Part shown: piece after piece, positions 20,319 to 31,493 of the stretch
Layout: every line of letters begins with the position of its first letter
Position numbering within the stretch: position 1 is the first letter of the stretch
Assembly (NCBI GenBank): GCA_965644295.1
Contig: CBFFRP010000035.1
Location: forward strand, 1 to 64,000
Reading direction: 5' to 3'
DNA: 64,000 bases
Source: Paraphysomonas bandaiensis
Lineage: Eukaryota; Chrysophyceae
Notes under the pieces: model-generated
The model's input: only the letters and a program-made list of their open reading frames with translations
Databases searched by the model: none
What the model was told of the DNA's origin: nothing
Translations under genes and position numbers: made by a program

Positions 20319-20939
20319 ATGGGCGCCTGTGGATTACCCGGAAACAGCCTTGATGCCCATGGAAGTGAGGCCATCGCCCTCATGATGCCCGCCTATTATA
20401 TGCCCACAGCAGATGTAGGTCCTAATGATATTGCTGCAGCGAAGGTCTCTTGGTCGCTCATCACTGATGATAAGGCACAGCCATTTTTATTCGGAAAAAA
20501 AGAAAGACTGTTTCAGTATTCTACTTGTATAGGTTGGTTTTATGTGGTATTCTTTGAACGACTCTTCGATGTTCACCCCGCATGTAAACCCTTGTTCACT
20601 GCTGGCGTCATCAGCCAAGGAAAATTCTTAGTCAAAATGATAACGTTGTCACTGCATCAGCTGGACGAACAGGAGGCATTTATTAATACCATGCACACCC
20701 TTGCTGTCCGACATTGTGAGCGTGGTGTGCGTGCGGTTGAGTTTGGGATAGTGGGTGATGTCTTGTTTTATACACTAAGGAAAGTACTGGGTGATGATTA
20801 CACAGATGAAGTTGACATAGTTTGGAAGAAGATTTATTCTGGCATGCTTCGTATAATTGTGCCACTGGTTATTGCGTATGAAATGTCTGGATCTGCCAGT
20901 GTCAGTGATGATCCTGATTCAAAGGTAGAGGCTAGTTAG
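20319..20939 (+). CDS. Single-domain globin, intronless
   Basis: This 206-residue haem globin probably binds O2 or NO; its exact role is unknown. The core starts near residue 38 (AAAKVSWSLI). The B/C region is FFERLFDVHPACKPLF, and the proximal His F8 lies in LAVRHCERGVRAVEF, followed by G/H helices (VGDVLFYTLRKVLGDDYTDE, WKKIYSGMLRIIVPLV). The order resembles neuroglobin and bacterial single-domain globins. An unusual insert (about residues 45-72, KAQPFLFGKKERLFQYSTCI) separates helix A from the FFERLF segment. An N-terminal tail of about 35 residues precedes the globin fold. The reading frame is uninterrupted and needs no introns, unlike most neighbours. The start at 20319 is the first in-frame ATG; a later Met at residues 22-28 is possible. 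Confidence 0.88.
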   Translation: MGACGLPGNSLDAHGSEAIALMMPAYYMPTADVGPNDIAAAKVSWSLITDDKAQPFLFGKKERLFQYSTCIGWFYVVFFERLFDVHPACKPLFTAGVISQGKFLVKMITLSLHQLDEQEAFINTMHTLAVRHCERGVRAVEFGIVGDVLFYTLRKVLGDDYTDEVDIVWKKIYSGMLRIIVPLVIAYEMSGSASVSDDPDSKVEAS

Positions 20940-21309
20940 TTGTCCCGCGGGGCATGTTTCTACTCCGTAGTTTAGTACTAATTGTACTTGTTTCCATGTT
21001 TATATGTTGTTGATGGAACAACTGTTTCGACGTACTTCTAGAGTATTCCATCATTTGTATTAGTTTTTTTCTTAAGATGTCGTATCTTGTTGATTCTGTA
21101 CCCTATGTGCTAGGAATCTGTTTAATCATGTTTCAGGTATTTAGAACTGTGAGTCAGTAATAGTGCATAGGTTGCTATAATAAACTTAGTGTTTAATTTC
21201 CACATTACTGATTAATTCTTGTACAGTTTTTCTAAGCCTTCGTGACAGTATTGTCGTTACGTGGCCGCGCAGTTGTCAATGAAGGGTGTGAATACGTAAT
21301 CGTAGCTCA

Positions 21310-21580
21310 TTGTGTATTATACGTGTTGAGTTTCGCAGTTTGAGAGCATTTAGAAGCTGTAGCTCAAAGATATTTGAATGTATGACTGTTAATGGAAGAA
21401 TACAGAAGTAGTGAACTGTATTATGAGAACTAATGTCATGGTAGTAATCATAGTAGTGACACATAAATAGATTGACCGTATAAGATCGTGATATCTAAGA
21501 TTGTATGCAAATGATTGGTAGTTGTGATGTTTCACAGAATTTGACAGTGAATGACAAGTGATATTGATTATAGGTTTAAT
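21310..21580 (+). repeat. Dispersed repeat family 1, copy B
   Basis: This contains GTTGAGTTTCGCAGTTTGAG, AGAAGCTGTAGCTCAAAGAT, AACTGTATTATGAGAACTAA and GACCGTATAAGATCGTGA. It is collinear with 39810-40060 and, in opposite orientation, with 8868-9205. Confidence 0.78.
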
Positions 21581-21639
21581 GTTTAATTCAATTTGTATGA
21601 ATGACATGTGTGTTACGATATGTTAAGGTTAAATTGTTT

Positions 21640-21695
21640 TTCTACATTAGTTCTGACTCTTACACGCCTATTACTAATAATAAGACATTCAGTAC
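21640..21695 (-). repeat. Dispersed repeat family 2, short copy C
   Basis: CTACATTAGTTCTGACTCTT then ACACGCCTATTACTAATAAT is the reverse complement of the left part of the copies at 14050 and 17085 and matches 54695-54735 directly. Confidence 0.65.
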
Positions 21696-21949
21696 TACAA
21701 TACTACAATAATCTATAATTCAAAATTCAAACATTGTGTATATTACGTTGTGCTATTTAAGTCATAATCACCTAATCATGTCAAATATTGATACTACGGG
21801 CATGGCATATTACACATCGCCACAGAACTGTTCCAAAGTGGTCCAGTACATATTCTTTATTCCATAGTATTCAGTGCGTAGCAGACTACGTTTTAATATT
21901 TTTATAGATTAACAAACATGTACAATATGCTATCTCGGTCTACGGTGTA

Positions 21950-24289
21950 TTATGACAGTTTCTTCACTTTGGCTTCAACTGATTCCTGAAGCTTCTTTGC
22001 TAAAAAGACGCCGCATACCAACAGAAAGATGCAGATGCCCGCAGCAATATATCGCTGATTCATTCCAGCTGACGACAAGGTAGACGTTGATTTTCGACTT
22101 CCAGATTTGCTGACAACGGTACACCTCTCGAGCAGATCTCTAATTTGATACTCCATTTGGATAATTCTGGAGCGGTAACCCCCTACCTGTTTCTCTGAAG
22201 TGGTAATATGTTCAACAGAGAGCAGTGATGTCGCATCCCCCATTTCTCGCATCACATCTCCAATTTGCTCAAGTATAACGCGCAACATATCTCGCAGCTC
22301 CATTAAGAGGGCTTTCAGTTCACCAGGAATGACTTCAGTATTTTCGAAACTTTCATTAATGGCGGACACAGGTGCAAACACTAATTCCAATAGGGCATCT
22401 ACCCCGCTATCCTGAGACAGATCAGCAGATGCAACGTTCTCGCGGTGAACTAGTGAATCGGGGCGATATACAAGCGATAGCATCCGTCCTATGTCTTCAA
22501 TTAAAAATGAGGTCTGGTAGACAATCTGAATCAGATCGTTCATCACGCGGACACCTCTAGACAGTGCAATGCCTCGGCGTGAGGCCCACCTAATAACTCC
22601 TGAAACTCCTCCCTTAACCCCCTCTCTGACAGGGGACAAACTCCCTAGGGGAGAGAATGGGTGGCTTCCTTGTACCCAAGTTAGATCCAGAGACTGGGAC
22701 GGGTCTGAGGGCAATGGAAATTGAGGGGGGCGTATGCCAGCAACTGCACGCGACAATCCTTCTGCGATTCCTTTCAGAGCATTTGACATATCCAGGCGTT
22801 TCCAGCCCCCTCTTGCAGATGAGTACACATTAATAGAAGTATTATTCGAATGCATAACCAGAACTGCACTTCCAGTTGACTGTACCGCCTCGCCGTTCTC
22901 AAACAGTGGATGAAGTTGTTCACAACCACGTTCTTTATCATCCACAAGGTTGAAGCCAGCTAATTGAATATCACTCAACACAAATACTGGTACAAACATT
23001 GTTTTGTGTCGTAACTCCGAAGTGGCAAAGTAGTCGTCATCATATAGCCCCATTTCATTGGCCCAATCGTCCAATGGTCCCTGCGATCCCTGCTGCAGAG
23101 TACGGAAGAGAGATTCAAGCTGAATAAGTGAATCGTCTTCGAATCCCCGCCCAGCATCCAGTAAGAGACGTCGACAAAGATTGTCCCCTACCTGTGCAAG
23201 CTCTGGGAGAAGATGTGACGAGTCAATATATGGCACTGGAGAGGGGCTCTCGTCCTCGTCGTCGGTAGAGAGTGTTTGCCACCTGGAAGCGGAAGCCAGT
23301 GCGATAGGCAGTTGAGGATGATCTTCAATAAAGTGAGTGGACGAGAGCACCTCAATTGACTGCGACGGCAGAAGCAGACTTTGCATCCACTGCTGCAGTG
23401 TGTGCAACTGGGCGCTGGAAAGACCAACATTTTCTTCATCAGATTGTCTACGAGCAGCCCTTGACTTAAGGAACAAAATGGGACTCATGATTCGCTCAGC
23501 GGATTGCGCAGGGAAATGCTTTGTTTCGCCACCTATGCTGAACCGATGTGCAGCAGAGATAGCAATCCCACCCACCCAGGCAGCAGTGTACACATTTCCG
23601 GGGTGTCTGAGGTCAAAGGAGTCAGGTGATGTGAATAAATCTCCCCACAGGTTGGATAGACTGCTTCCAGATGTGGCCACATTATCACTTCCAAATGTAG
23701 GAGACAAATCGCACGATAAGGCAGAGAGGTCAACAAAGACGGCATCTCCAATATATGACTGCGAGCACTGGAGGTGAGATGTCGTGTAGAACTTGTGCGG
23801 GGGAAAATTCTTGTTTGGTAGAACAATCACGATAGGGATGTTACTCGACGATGCAGTGAACAGCTCGGCATCAGTCTCCGAGTGAATATACGACAAGAAC
23901 TCGTCGGTTCTATTCCAATGCAAGTGCATAACGCCATTGACGATATCGTTTGAGCTGTCAACAATGTCCAAGTAAGCACTTGACGCATCAGCGGGCAAAG
24001 TGTGTACGTGATACTCATAGTCTACCTCCACCCCCATCACAGTGGTATCGTATGGAGCATACCGTAAGCGAGACTGTGAGAGAAATTTCTCAATGGAGAG
24101 CACCTCTGCTCCCGGATCACTCTGCAGGACCCACACATTAACAGATAGAGTGACAGTGGCGGGTGAGAGGGTGATGTCTTTGACATGAAGAGAGGACACT
24201 GTTATCATCATAATCATAACCATCATAACAGTAATGAGACTCCTGTTAAGAGTCCCCCCCACATCACCTACAGCCCTAACCATACCCAT
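21950..24289 (-). CDS. Type I single-pass membrane protein, 779 aa, large luminal domain
   Basis: This intronless gene encodes a signal peptide or anchor (about residues 18-34, SLITVMMVMIMMITVSSL), a luminal or extracellular domain of about 700 residues with a few N-x-S/T sites (HWNRTDE, HSNNTSIN), and a C-terminal membrane segment (about 753-767, YIAAGICIFLLVCGVFL). A short basic tail ending KVKKLS resembles an ER-retrieval dilysine signal but is not exact. A heptad-rich stretch precedes the membrane segment. The middle part (MFVPVFVLSDIQLAGFNLVD through LDLTWVQGSHPFSPLGSLSP) recalls the plant DUF7906/SPOT1-type proteins of pollen wall formation. That link is recognition from memory and unproven. 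The neighbouring promoter region to the right contains clustered TATAC motifs. Function unknown. Confidence 0.8.
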   Translation of the reverse strand: MGMVRAVGDVGGTLNRSLITVMMVMIMMITVSSLHVKDITLSPATVTLSVNVWVLQSDPGAEVLSIEKFLSQSRLRYAPYDTTVMGVEVDYEYHVHTLPADASSAYLDIVDSSNDIVNGVMHLHWNRTDEFLSYIHSETDAELFTASSSNIPIVIVLPNKNFPPHKFYTTSHLQCSQSYIGDAVFVDLSALSCDLSPTFGSDNVATSGSSLSNLWGDLFTSPDSFDLRHPGNVYTAAWVGGIAISAAHRFSIGGETKHFPAQSAERIMSPILFLKSRAARRQSDEENVGLSSAQLHTLQQWMQSLLLPSQSIEVLSSTHFIEDHPQLPIALASASRWQTLSTDDEDESPSPVPYIDSSHLLPELAQVGDNLCRRLLLDAGRGFEDDSLIQLESLFRTLQQGSQGPLDDWANEMGLYDDDYFATSELRHKTMFVPVFVLSDIQLAGFNLVDDKERGCEQLHPLFENGEAVQSTGSAVLVMHSNNTSINVYSSARGGWKRLDMSNALKGIAEGLSRAVAGIRPPQFPLPSDPSQSLDLTWVQGSHPFSPLGSLSPVREGVKGGVSGVIRWASRRGIALSRGVRVMNDLIQIVYQTSFLIEDIGRMLSLVYRPDSLVHRENVASADLSQDSGVDALLELVFAPVSAINESFENTEVIPGELKALLMELRDMLRVILEQIGDVMREMGDATSLLSVEHITTSEKQVGGYRSRIIQMEYQIRDLLERCTVVSKSGSRKSTSTLSSAGMNQRYIAAGICIFLLVCGVFLAKKLQESVEAKVKKLS

Positions 24290-24840
24290 ATATATATCCC
24301 TGTAGAGTCAGATACAGGCAGACAGATGTCTGTGACAGGGAAGAGAAGAGACCAGGGAATGATGTGCACTACACGCAAAGGTTGAGTGATGCTGCGTTCC
24401 GTCAATGTGAGTTGCGGACGATCGCATCGGATGACAGTCTCTTGCTGCCGACACCTGCTGCATGACTGTATGCTGTATACTGATGTATACTGCTGTATAC
24501 TGCTGTATACTGTATACGGTATGTATAGAGTGAATATTCGAGGTAGGGGCGGCAGCAGACAGCAGTGTACAGTGTGCAGTATACCGCCGTACATGTATGT
24601 ATAGCGACGAGTATACAGCTGTATATCCCCATCACATCCCATCCCTGTGTATGTGTGTGTGTATGTCTATACGGATGATATCTACGACACACTGACAGTC
24701 CCACCTTTCAGCTGTGTTACTATCACATCGTCTGCTCTGTATGGATGGATGGGTACGTGTCTATAGCAGCCAGCAGCCCATGTATATGATCACTCACATG
24801 AGGAATATTCTATCTATGGTACTAGTCATGCCCTGTAAAG
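24290..24840. promoter_or_regulatory. Upstream region with clustered GTATAC/GCTGTATAC motifs
   Basis: Between 24470 and 24600 the words GTATACTGCTGTATACTGCT occur as tight repeats (24477-24516), followed by CAGTATACCGCCGTACATG (24579-24597). They lie 190-310 bp upstream of the membrane-protein ATG. This is the densest occurrence of the motif family in the window. Function as promoter element is inferred. Confidence 0.5.
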
Positions 24841-25484
24841 TGCACTCGTTTTGTCAATAGAGGCGTCTGTTGATACACACTTGTTCAGATATCGGTGCGG
24901 TGTGTCTACGATGGCGATGATCCAGATATTGCAGTACATCAACGACAGTATAAATAGAACTGACTATACTTTATATTTATAGAGTGTATGCTCCGTTTAT
25001 GGTAGAAATTAGAAGTAGACCTTACCAATCTAAACACTGTAGTCGATAATCGATGGAAGTATGTCCATAGTCCATATGTCCTTTACACAAGGATATCCAA
25101 GAACAGTAATATTAAAAATGTACCATATCACACTTATATATAGCTACATGAAACAAGCTAATAAACACCTACCGTGGAAGCCGTCATAGGTGGAAAATAA
25201 GAAGATTTCTATGAAGTATGAAAATACTAATGACTTAAACATGTATGAAAAGTATCCGTTTACGTCACTGAAAACTGATAGGAAATTAAAAGTGGTGTTT
25301 TATACGTACAAAATAGATCGATGCCAGTAGGTCATCAGGATATTTAGGCACTTCATAGTAGCATTACCCAAATGCCATAATTTGGTATGTAAAATAGAAA
25401 ATTTCAAGTCTGAGATTAGTTTGAAAAATGAAAGCACAGACAAAATACTAAAATTTAAACCAAATAAAATATACATTTCATAAC
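24841..25484. other. Intergenic, nothing recognised
   Basis: AT-rich sequence lies between the upstream region of the membrane protein and the 3' end of the TPR gene. No coding, RNA or repeat feature was recognised. Confidence 0.5.
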
Positions 25485-27632
25485 TCAAACGCATGATGAC
25501 TTCACAAACTCTCTGGCATACTGAATATTTGACAGGTCAGAATCGGCTTTATACCACGATATATTCAATATTTGGGTATAGGCCGCACACGCTTCTGTAC
25601 GTCTAGACTGTGTTTCGAGAAGGAGAGCAAGAGCAAAAGATGTCCACAAACGACCTCTATAGAGAGGACACGATAGCACAGACTCGTACTCGCGGCGAGC
25701 CGCGTCGAAATGTCCTATGCATAAAATGAAACCGAGTGAGATAGTACGGAGAGCATACCTAGGTGTGAATATAGGACACCAAGCGATTCAGCAATTGGTC
25801 GAGGCACTACTTCCGGTTCGTTGTAAGGCACTACCGAGTGCGTAATGTTCAAAGGACTCATATCTCGCGCAGTGGATAGAGCACCCACAGCAGCTTTGGT
25901 GTCCCCTCGTGCCATTAGTACCACACCCTCTGCCTCCGACACGCTGCAGAGGATACCTTTTACTACACGGTCGATTACGGAGTATGATACGTCTCCCGAG
26001 CGCAAATTTCCTGTGCCTCGGATAAATGCACTAGAGTATCGCTTCATTTCCAAGTATGCCTTCTGTGCTGCCTCCACATCATAAGATTCCCTCAATGAAT
26101 ATCCTCCCTTGCTACCAGCACCGCCTTGAACCTGCCCTGAGAATACAGCTGACATGACAGAGGCGTATGCACGTTTGGCGGCGAAGAGGCTAATAACATG
26201 ACGCAGGGTGGGACTTCTGTCAACGTGTGTCGTGATAAGATCGATCACTAACCCCACCTGTTGTCGAGCCTTGTCCCACATGGAGGCCGAAAGATAGGCA
26301 TCCACCGGGGCGAGTAGACACTGAAAATAGTACCTAGAAAGCGCACGACTAGCTAAAGGAGAGTACTCCAGAGGCAAATCAAGCGCCAGAGCCTCCTCCC
26401 ATGGTCGCATATTCAGACAGCTTTCTCCCCATCGCTCCACCTCCTTCATCCTCCCACTCATCCCGAGTGTCATTACTTGGAAGGCGGTATTGTGCAGCAT
26501 CTCCCAGTTGGTGGCACTTGAACTGATAGCTAGACAGGAGATAGAGGGGGGCGTACAACGGGGACCAGGCTCAAGAGCTCGGCTCGTGGAAAAATATTCG
26601 CTTGCTTTACCATAATCACCCAGAAGGAAGTATACATGACCTACCATGTGTAGGATGTGTGGAGAAGCGGGAGCCATTTGTACAAGTGCCTTCGCAGCAG
26701 GCAATGCCTTTTCTGGATTCATCGTATCTTCCCAAGCATGAACTATATAGTGGGCGAGGCCATGATGCCACGGATACGCCGAAAAAAGGTGAGAGAGCTC
26801 CATTTGTGCATGCTCACGCTGGGGTTGCAAAGGTGACCCAAAGACATATATAGAGCTATCCACCCAGTCCCACGCCCGGAATGCAGCAGCATCCACATCT
26901 TCCGGAAATGAAGCGATCAGACGCTCCTGTGATGCTGATAGACATTTCGATGCTGAAAAGGAAGTACACCACTCCACCTATACTTATTAGAAGAGAATAT
27001 CATCATCGTGCTTCACTTACCTCTGCGTAAAGCTTCTCCTGGAGAGTTGAGTTCTGCACAGCTGCCAATGCCCTTGCTCGTACAGAACATTCTCTTGATG
27101 CTCTTAAATAACCTGGATTCCATCGCAAAGCTCTGCACAATAAAGAGACAGGAATTGAGCTGGAGGGAAGCATTGTCATCGCTGTCACAGCAGCCCAGGC
27201 TGATGCCTCAGGATTAAAGTTATGAGCGAGATCAATTGCAAACCTAATCACGCCTTGTGCAGCGTTATTCCGGTACCCCTGTAAGAGAAACTTCGATGTA
27301 CCAAACCCTGATTGAGGAAACAAATTTCCACGAGACTCATAGTGTGCGATAACATCTGATAGAGATGGACCGGATAACGAACTAGAGGCCTGATGCATTT
27401 ATACGTGTGTTAGAGCAGATCATGTTGATATGTGCATATCCATTACACTTATTTCATTGTTGTGGTCGATAGCCCATAAGGATGAGCTAGATCCATATCC
27501 AGAGCCTGTACCTGTGCCTGTACTGCGCCATAAGACCATGAGCGGCAGGAGAGTGATGCATACAGTGACATAGACGAGAGTGATGGTGCAAGACTGATTG
27601 TTCATACTCATAGCTCTCTTTATCGTCGTCAT
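25485..27632 (-). CDS. Membrane-anchored TPR protein (bacterial-like family)
   Basis: Four exons are read: 27632-27447, 27389-27021, 26977-25759 and 25714-25485 (introns of 43-57 nt), giving 667 codons. The N-terminus has one hydrophobic segment (CTITLVYVTVCITLLPLMVL), likely a signal anchor, then a Ser/Gly linker. The rest is helical tetratricopeptide-like: HHGLAHYIVHAWEDTMNPEK, ALVQMAPASPHILHMVGHVY, LLGDYGKASEYFSTS, GVLYSHLGHFDAARREYESV. The pattern H-x2-A-H-Y-x2-H-A followed by M-A-P-x-S-P-H-x2-H-M-x-G-H-x-Y is that of a TPR family common in bacterial genomes, which suggests ancient transfer or shared ancestry. The partner is unknown. The start at 27632 is chosen because it puts the anchor close to the N-terminus; ATG 27722 is an alternative. 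Confidence 0.85.
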
Positions 27633-28761
27633 TTCAATGCATGAGGGTGAGTCATTGGGGTGCAGCGTGTGAGTGCATGTATAGTGTACAGGAGGTGTAT
27701 GGAGGGGCTCCTGTGATACCATACACAGTTAACAGCAGACGCCTCTGTGCTCTTGTCAGAACAGTATACGGTGCTATACGACAGTATTCCATGAGATACG
27801 AGATAGGATACACCAGTATACCTATACAGCTATACAGTCTACTGTAGCATACATCTATATGCTGGAAGATACTGCTGTATGTCCTCTAGATGCATACATA
27901 CATGTAAACATGGACGTGTATGTAGAGTGTACAGAGATATCTGGAAGACACTGCTGTGGAAGTACACGCAGCAATGAATCCAAGTGGACATTAATTCGAC
28001 CAGTATGTGGATTAGATCACCTTCTCCTGTAAATGTTTCTCTTGATATGTTTCGTATCTATAATCTGACGAGATGAGAGCATTGAGTTGCAAGAGTTAAC
28101 ACACCAACACCATACACTATATATCACTTTACTTTAAATTGCTCCGCATGAATAATATTGAGATAGTAGTAGGTATACAGTAGGTTATGTTACTGTGATA
28201 TTGCTTTAATAGTCTACTGAAGGACTCTTGGATCCCTTTTCAACTATGTCGATTATTTTTCTCCATTTATTAGGTCTAAACTTAAACAGCATTTTAATTT
28301 TCTATGTAATAGTGTCAAAAGTCGAAAGTAGGCTATGTATCAAATTGATATTTCGACTGAAGTACCCAATACAACATCGCTTCATACGAGATACATTTAT
28401 AGTATAGTAGGACTAATGTCAATTACTCCGAGGGTTCATGTTGATAAAAAATTATGACTAACCAGGATTCAATACTAATACATTTTTCTGACAGTAAGAG
28501 CAAATGTATGCGTTATCCGTGTAGTTGCAATAAAGAAAAAGGTATTCAAGTCTCTAAAGGGATAAATAACGGCAATCGACACTAAGCTCCAAACTCAAAG
28601 CAGTGATTTTTCGTTTACCACAGCATTTTTCATATGATATTATTATATTATTATAGGGTGCAAGTATACAGAGTATAAAGTCATAACACATGTTCTTATT
28701 CTCCTAGATTTGCACCAAAGAACACATTAGAGATCTGGTATTTGATACATAGTGATACATG
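27633..28761. promoter_or_regulatory. TPR-gene upstream region, then featureless spacer
   Basis: AACAGTATACGGTGCTATAC (27761-27780), CACCAGTATACC (about 27811) and GATACTGCTGTATG (about 27868) are further cases of the recurrent TATAC/GCNGTAT words upstream of the TPR gene. From about 28000 to 28761 the sequence is AT-rich with nothing recognised. Confidence 0.45.
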
Positions 28762-31493
28762 TTACTCCTGAGTAATCGATAGGTCATCCAACGATACATT
28801 ATCCGTAATGCGTAGGTTCTGCGGAAATACATAAATTCAAGAAATCATAACGCTTTAAACATTACCTTTTCATTTGCCAAATGCAAAAGGCATATGAAAT
28901 AGAAGGGTAGTGAAGCATCTTTTTGTTGGGAAGAGGGTTGCTGTGCGATGTCACGTACCACTGACTGGAATGATAGAGCAGACGACTTTTCTTTGTCTCC
29001 TAGATCGCAGGTAGCTGGGGTCACATTCTCTTCACCATCCAGGTTTCTATCTCCGAGCGATGAATCTAGAGTTCGCCACATATCGTGCTTCAGCTTTCGA
29101 ACATTGACCCTCTTTGAGGAGGTCGCATACCCAATATTAATCTTTTCAACCACTCTTGTGGCCTCAAGTAGTCCCCCTGACACCTGAATATCCAGTCCAG
29201 TGGTGGTTGAAACAGCAGCTGTATCCCTTGCGGGTTGCTGATCGTAACCGTCCGAGTTGTCGGCTGGGATATCAAAGTCCCCAGCAAAGCTGCCTCCATC
29301 ATCATCACACTCGTCAAATCCCTCGCCGTGTGAGAAATCGTCATCTTGCGCTTCTTCTTGCCCAATTTCCGCTTCAGACCAAATCAATTCACCTCCTTGG
29401 TTCTGTTTAGAATTCTGCCCTGCAAGTCTATCTGGCTCATAGGAACAAGGGAACATATCAGACGCCACAGGCACACACACAGTCTCCATGACACCTGCAT
29501 ATTATCAATACAGAGCTTTCATGAAACAAAAACACGTACCCTCAGAAACGTTTTGGGGTGGCACAATCATATACTCCCACTGAAAAAGTCTACAGAGGTC
29601 TTTAAGTGTGATCTTCGCGTCCTCAGGCAATGATAGGGCTCCGTCCTTTGCGCTTTGTGTATTTTTCTCAATAGCAGCGTCTGTCATGAGTGTGGCGTCA
29701 GTTCGTCGACGGCCTTTTGGTTCAACCGTAACATCCAACGACAGACTTTCCGGGGCGTTGAAATCAATTTGGAACTTCTCCTTAACTTGACGCTTCTTAG
29801 TCGGTTTCGTAGCTACCGGTTCTCCTTTTGCAGCTGCAGCTCTTGGTCTGAGATTACTCTTCCAGTGCCTAGCCCCCGCCCACTGATTTCCTCCGCCCAT
29901 AGCTGAAAGAAAGGTTGCTGCCGCAGAACTGCTCGGGTATTTCGGTAAAGGAGTGGCCTCAGTAACGGACATGGAAGCAGTGGACGACTGCGCATAGCCG
30001 AACGCACCCCCACTCCAGCTTTTCGTGCTGACTGAGCTGCACACAGAGCGGGTGTCATCTTCGTCACTTCCTGCTACACTTCCTGCTTCAGAAAACACAG
30101 CATCCCACTGTATTTTCCCCTTGGGCTCAGATCCTGGAGATGAGGTTTGCATACCAGCATCATTGTCGTCATCGCTGAAGTCGCAGCCCGCATCCATTTC
30201 CAACGCACCACAGTCATACTCTGCATCAGAAGTCCCAACAACAGTATTGATGGTAGAAATAGGAGCGGGTGATAGTGGTCCAGTGGCTACGCGAATCATC
30301 TCTTTGTCTCCAGTTAACACTGGTAACCCTCGCAGTACACTTTCCTTATCGGAAGAGACAGCATCTATACCCACTGCATGTCTGTAAGAGCTTAACGCAG
30401 AGCATACCGACCGATTGAGTAACTCCTGCACGCTAAAACCGCAGCGGGAGAGAAGGTCTTGAGATACTGCAACACCGCGGTTCCATGCAGCAGTCCCATC
30501 ATCTTCACCACCAGCATCATTTCGAGTAGCCGTGGAGCTGGAGTCTGCACCAAATACCAGCGTAGAAGAGCCCCGGGATACCCTCTACATGGTATAGGCT
30601 GTATTACGCAACAGTAATAAATACCACAAACAACTCACCAGATTGGTCATGAGCATGCCTTTCGCACCCCCTTCGTCAAACACTTGGCTCATCTTGTGAA
30701 ACATGGGGTCTGCGGTAGAGGAGGCGAGTTCTTTAGCAGGCAGATTAATGTTTGCGAGACTCTTTTCGATGGTAGAGGTTAAGTTGTGTCTGCCGATGAT
30801 GAGAACAGCAGCAATGAAGCATCTAGCAAGTTACCTGTTTGATGCGGACTTGGTGCCCACCCTTGCCTTTACTCGCTGTCCATCACCCTCATCTTCGTCT
30901 TGTTGGTCATCTGAGTCCTCCACATGTTCATTCCTGCTTAAGTTCTCAAGTATGCGATATGATGAGCTCCATGTGTCATCCACTCTATGAGAGTATATCT
31001 TGATAGATGCATCAAGTGTACAGCTCGCCTGTGACAGTTACTCATTCTCTCATTCAATATGAAAATATTCTACACACCTTTTGAAAATTAATGCCTCTGT
31101 TACTCCTATCAGCCGACTCCTCCCTAATGATGCTATCCATATGATTTATCAGATCCAAATTCCATGAGTTCTTAGCGTTAATTTTCTATATATGTGATGA
31201 TTAGACGGGTGTGGTGTACGTATATGTATGTACGTATGTACGTATGTATGTATGTATCTTACGTTCTCTGATGATAGTTTAATAATAGCTTTGTACATGT
31301 CTGCTATTTGATTCTGGTCAGCTGTATCAGTCGCACTGGAGCTCGGAGACACTCTCTTCCCAAATGATTGTCTGCGTCTGCCTGACGACAATCGTCGGGG
31401 TGGGGAGTGACTCACTTCATCCGATGACTCATCTTGCTGGGCGAGTAGATGAGTAGACTTAAACCCACTGCTCAGTCTCCTTTTAGTCGACAT
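28762..31493 (-). CDS. Condensin complex subunit 2 (CAP-H/Barren/BRN1 kleisin)
   Basis: This kleisin bridges the SMC2/SMC4 heads and the HEAT subunits of condensin I, which compacts mitotic chromosomes. The start is ATG 31493 (exon 1 31493-31263; 77 codons). Further exons carry NSWNLDLINHMDSI, NFQKASCTLDASIKIYSHRVD and DDTWSSSYRILENLSRN. Then SSTADPMFHKMSQVFDEGGA and GMLMTNL show the N-terminal kleisin block. The middle is acidic and low-complexity. The C-terminal part has NVRKLKHDMWRTLD and LPFYFICLLHLANEKNLRIT, where the last exon supplies NLRITDNVSLDDLSITQE and the stop at 28762. Introns are short. The 5' neighbour PNO1 is divergent with only about 350 bp between start codons. Confidence 0.95.

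Larger units (their letters stand above)
20940..21949. other. Intergenic, mostly dispersed repeats
   Basis: Downstream of the globin the sequence is AT-rich. 21310-21580 is repeat family 1 and 21640-21695 a short piece of family 2. The 3' ends of globin (plus) and the membrane-protein gene (minus) converge here. Confidence 0.6.
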
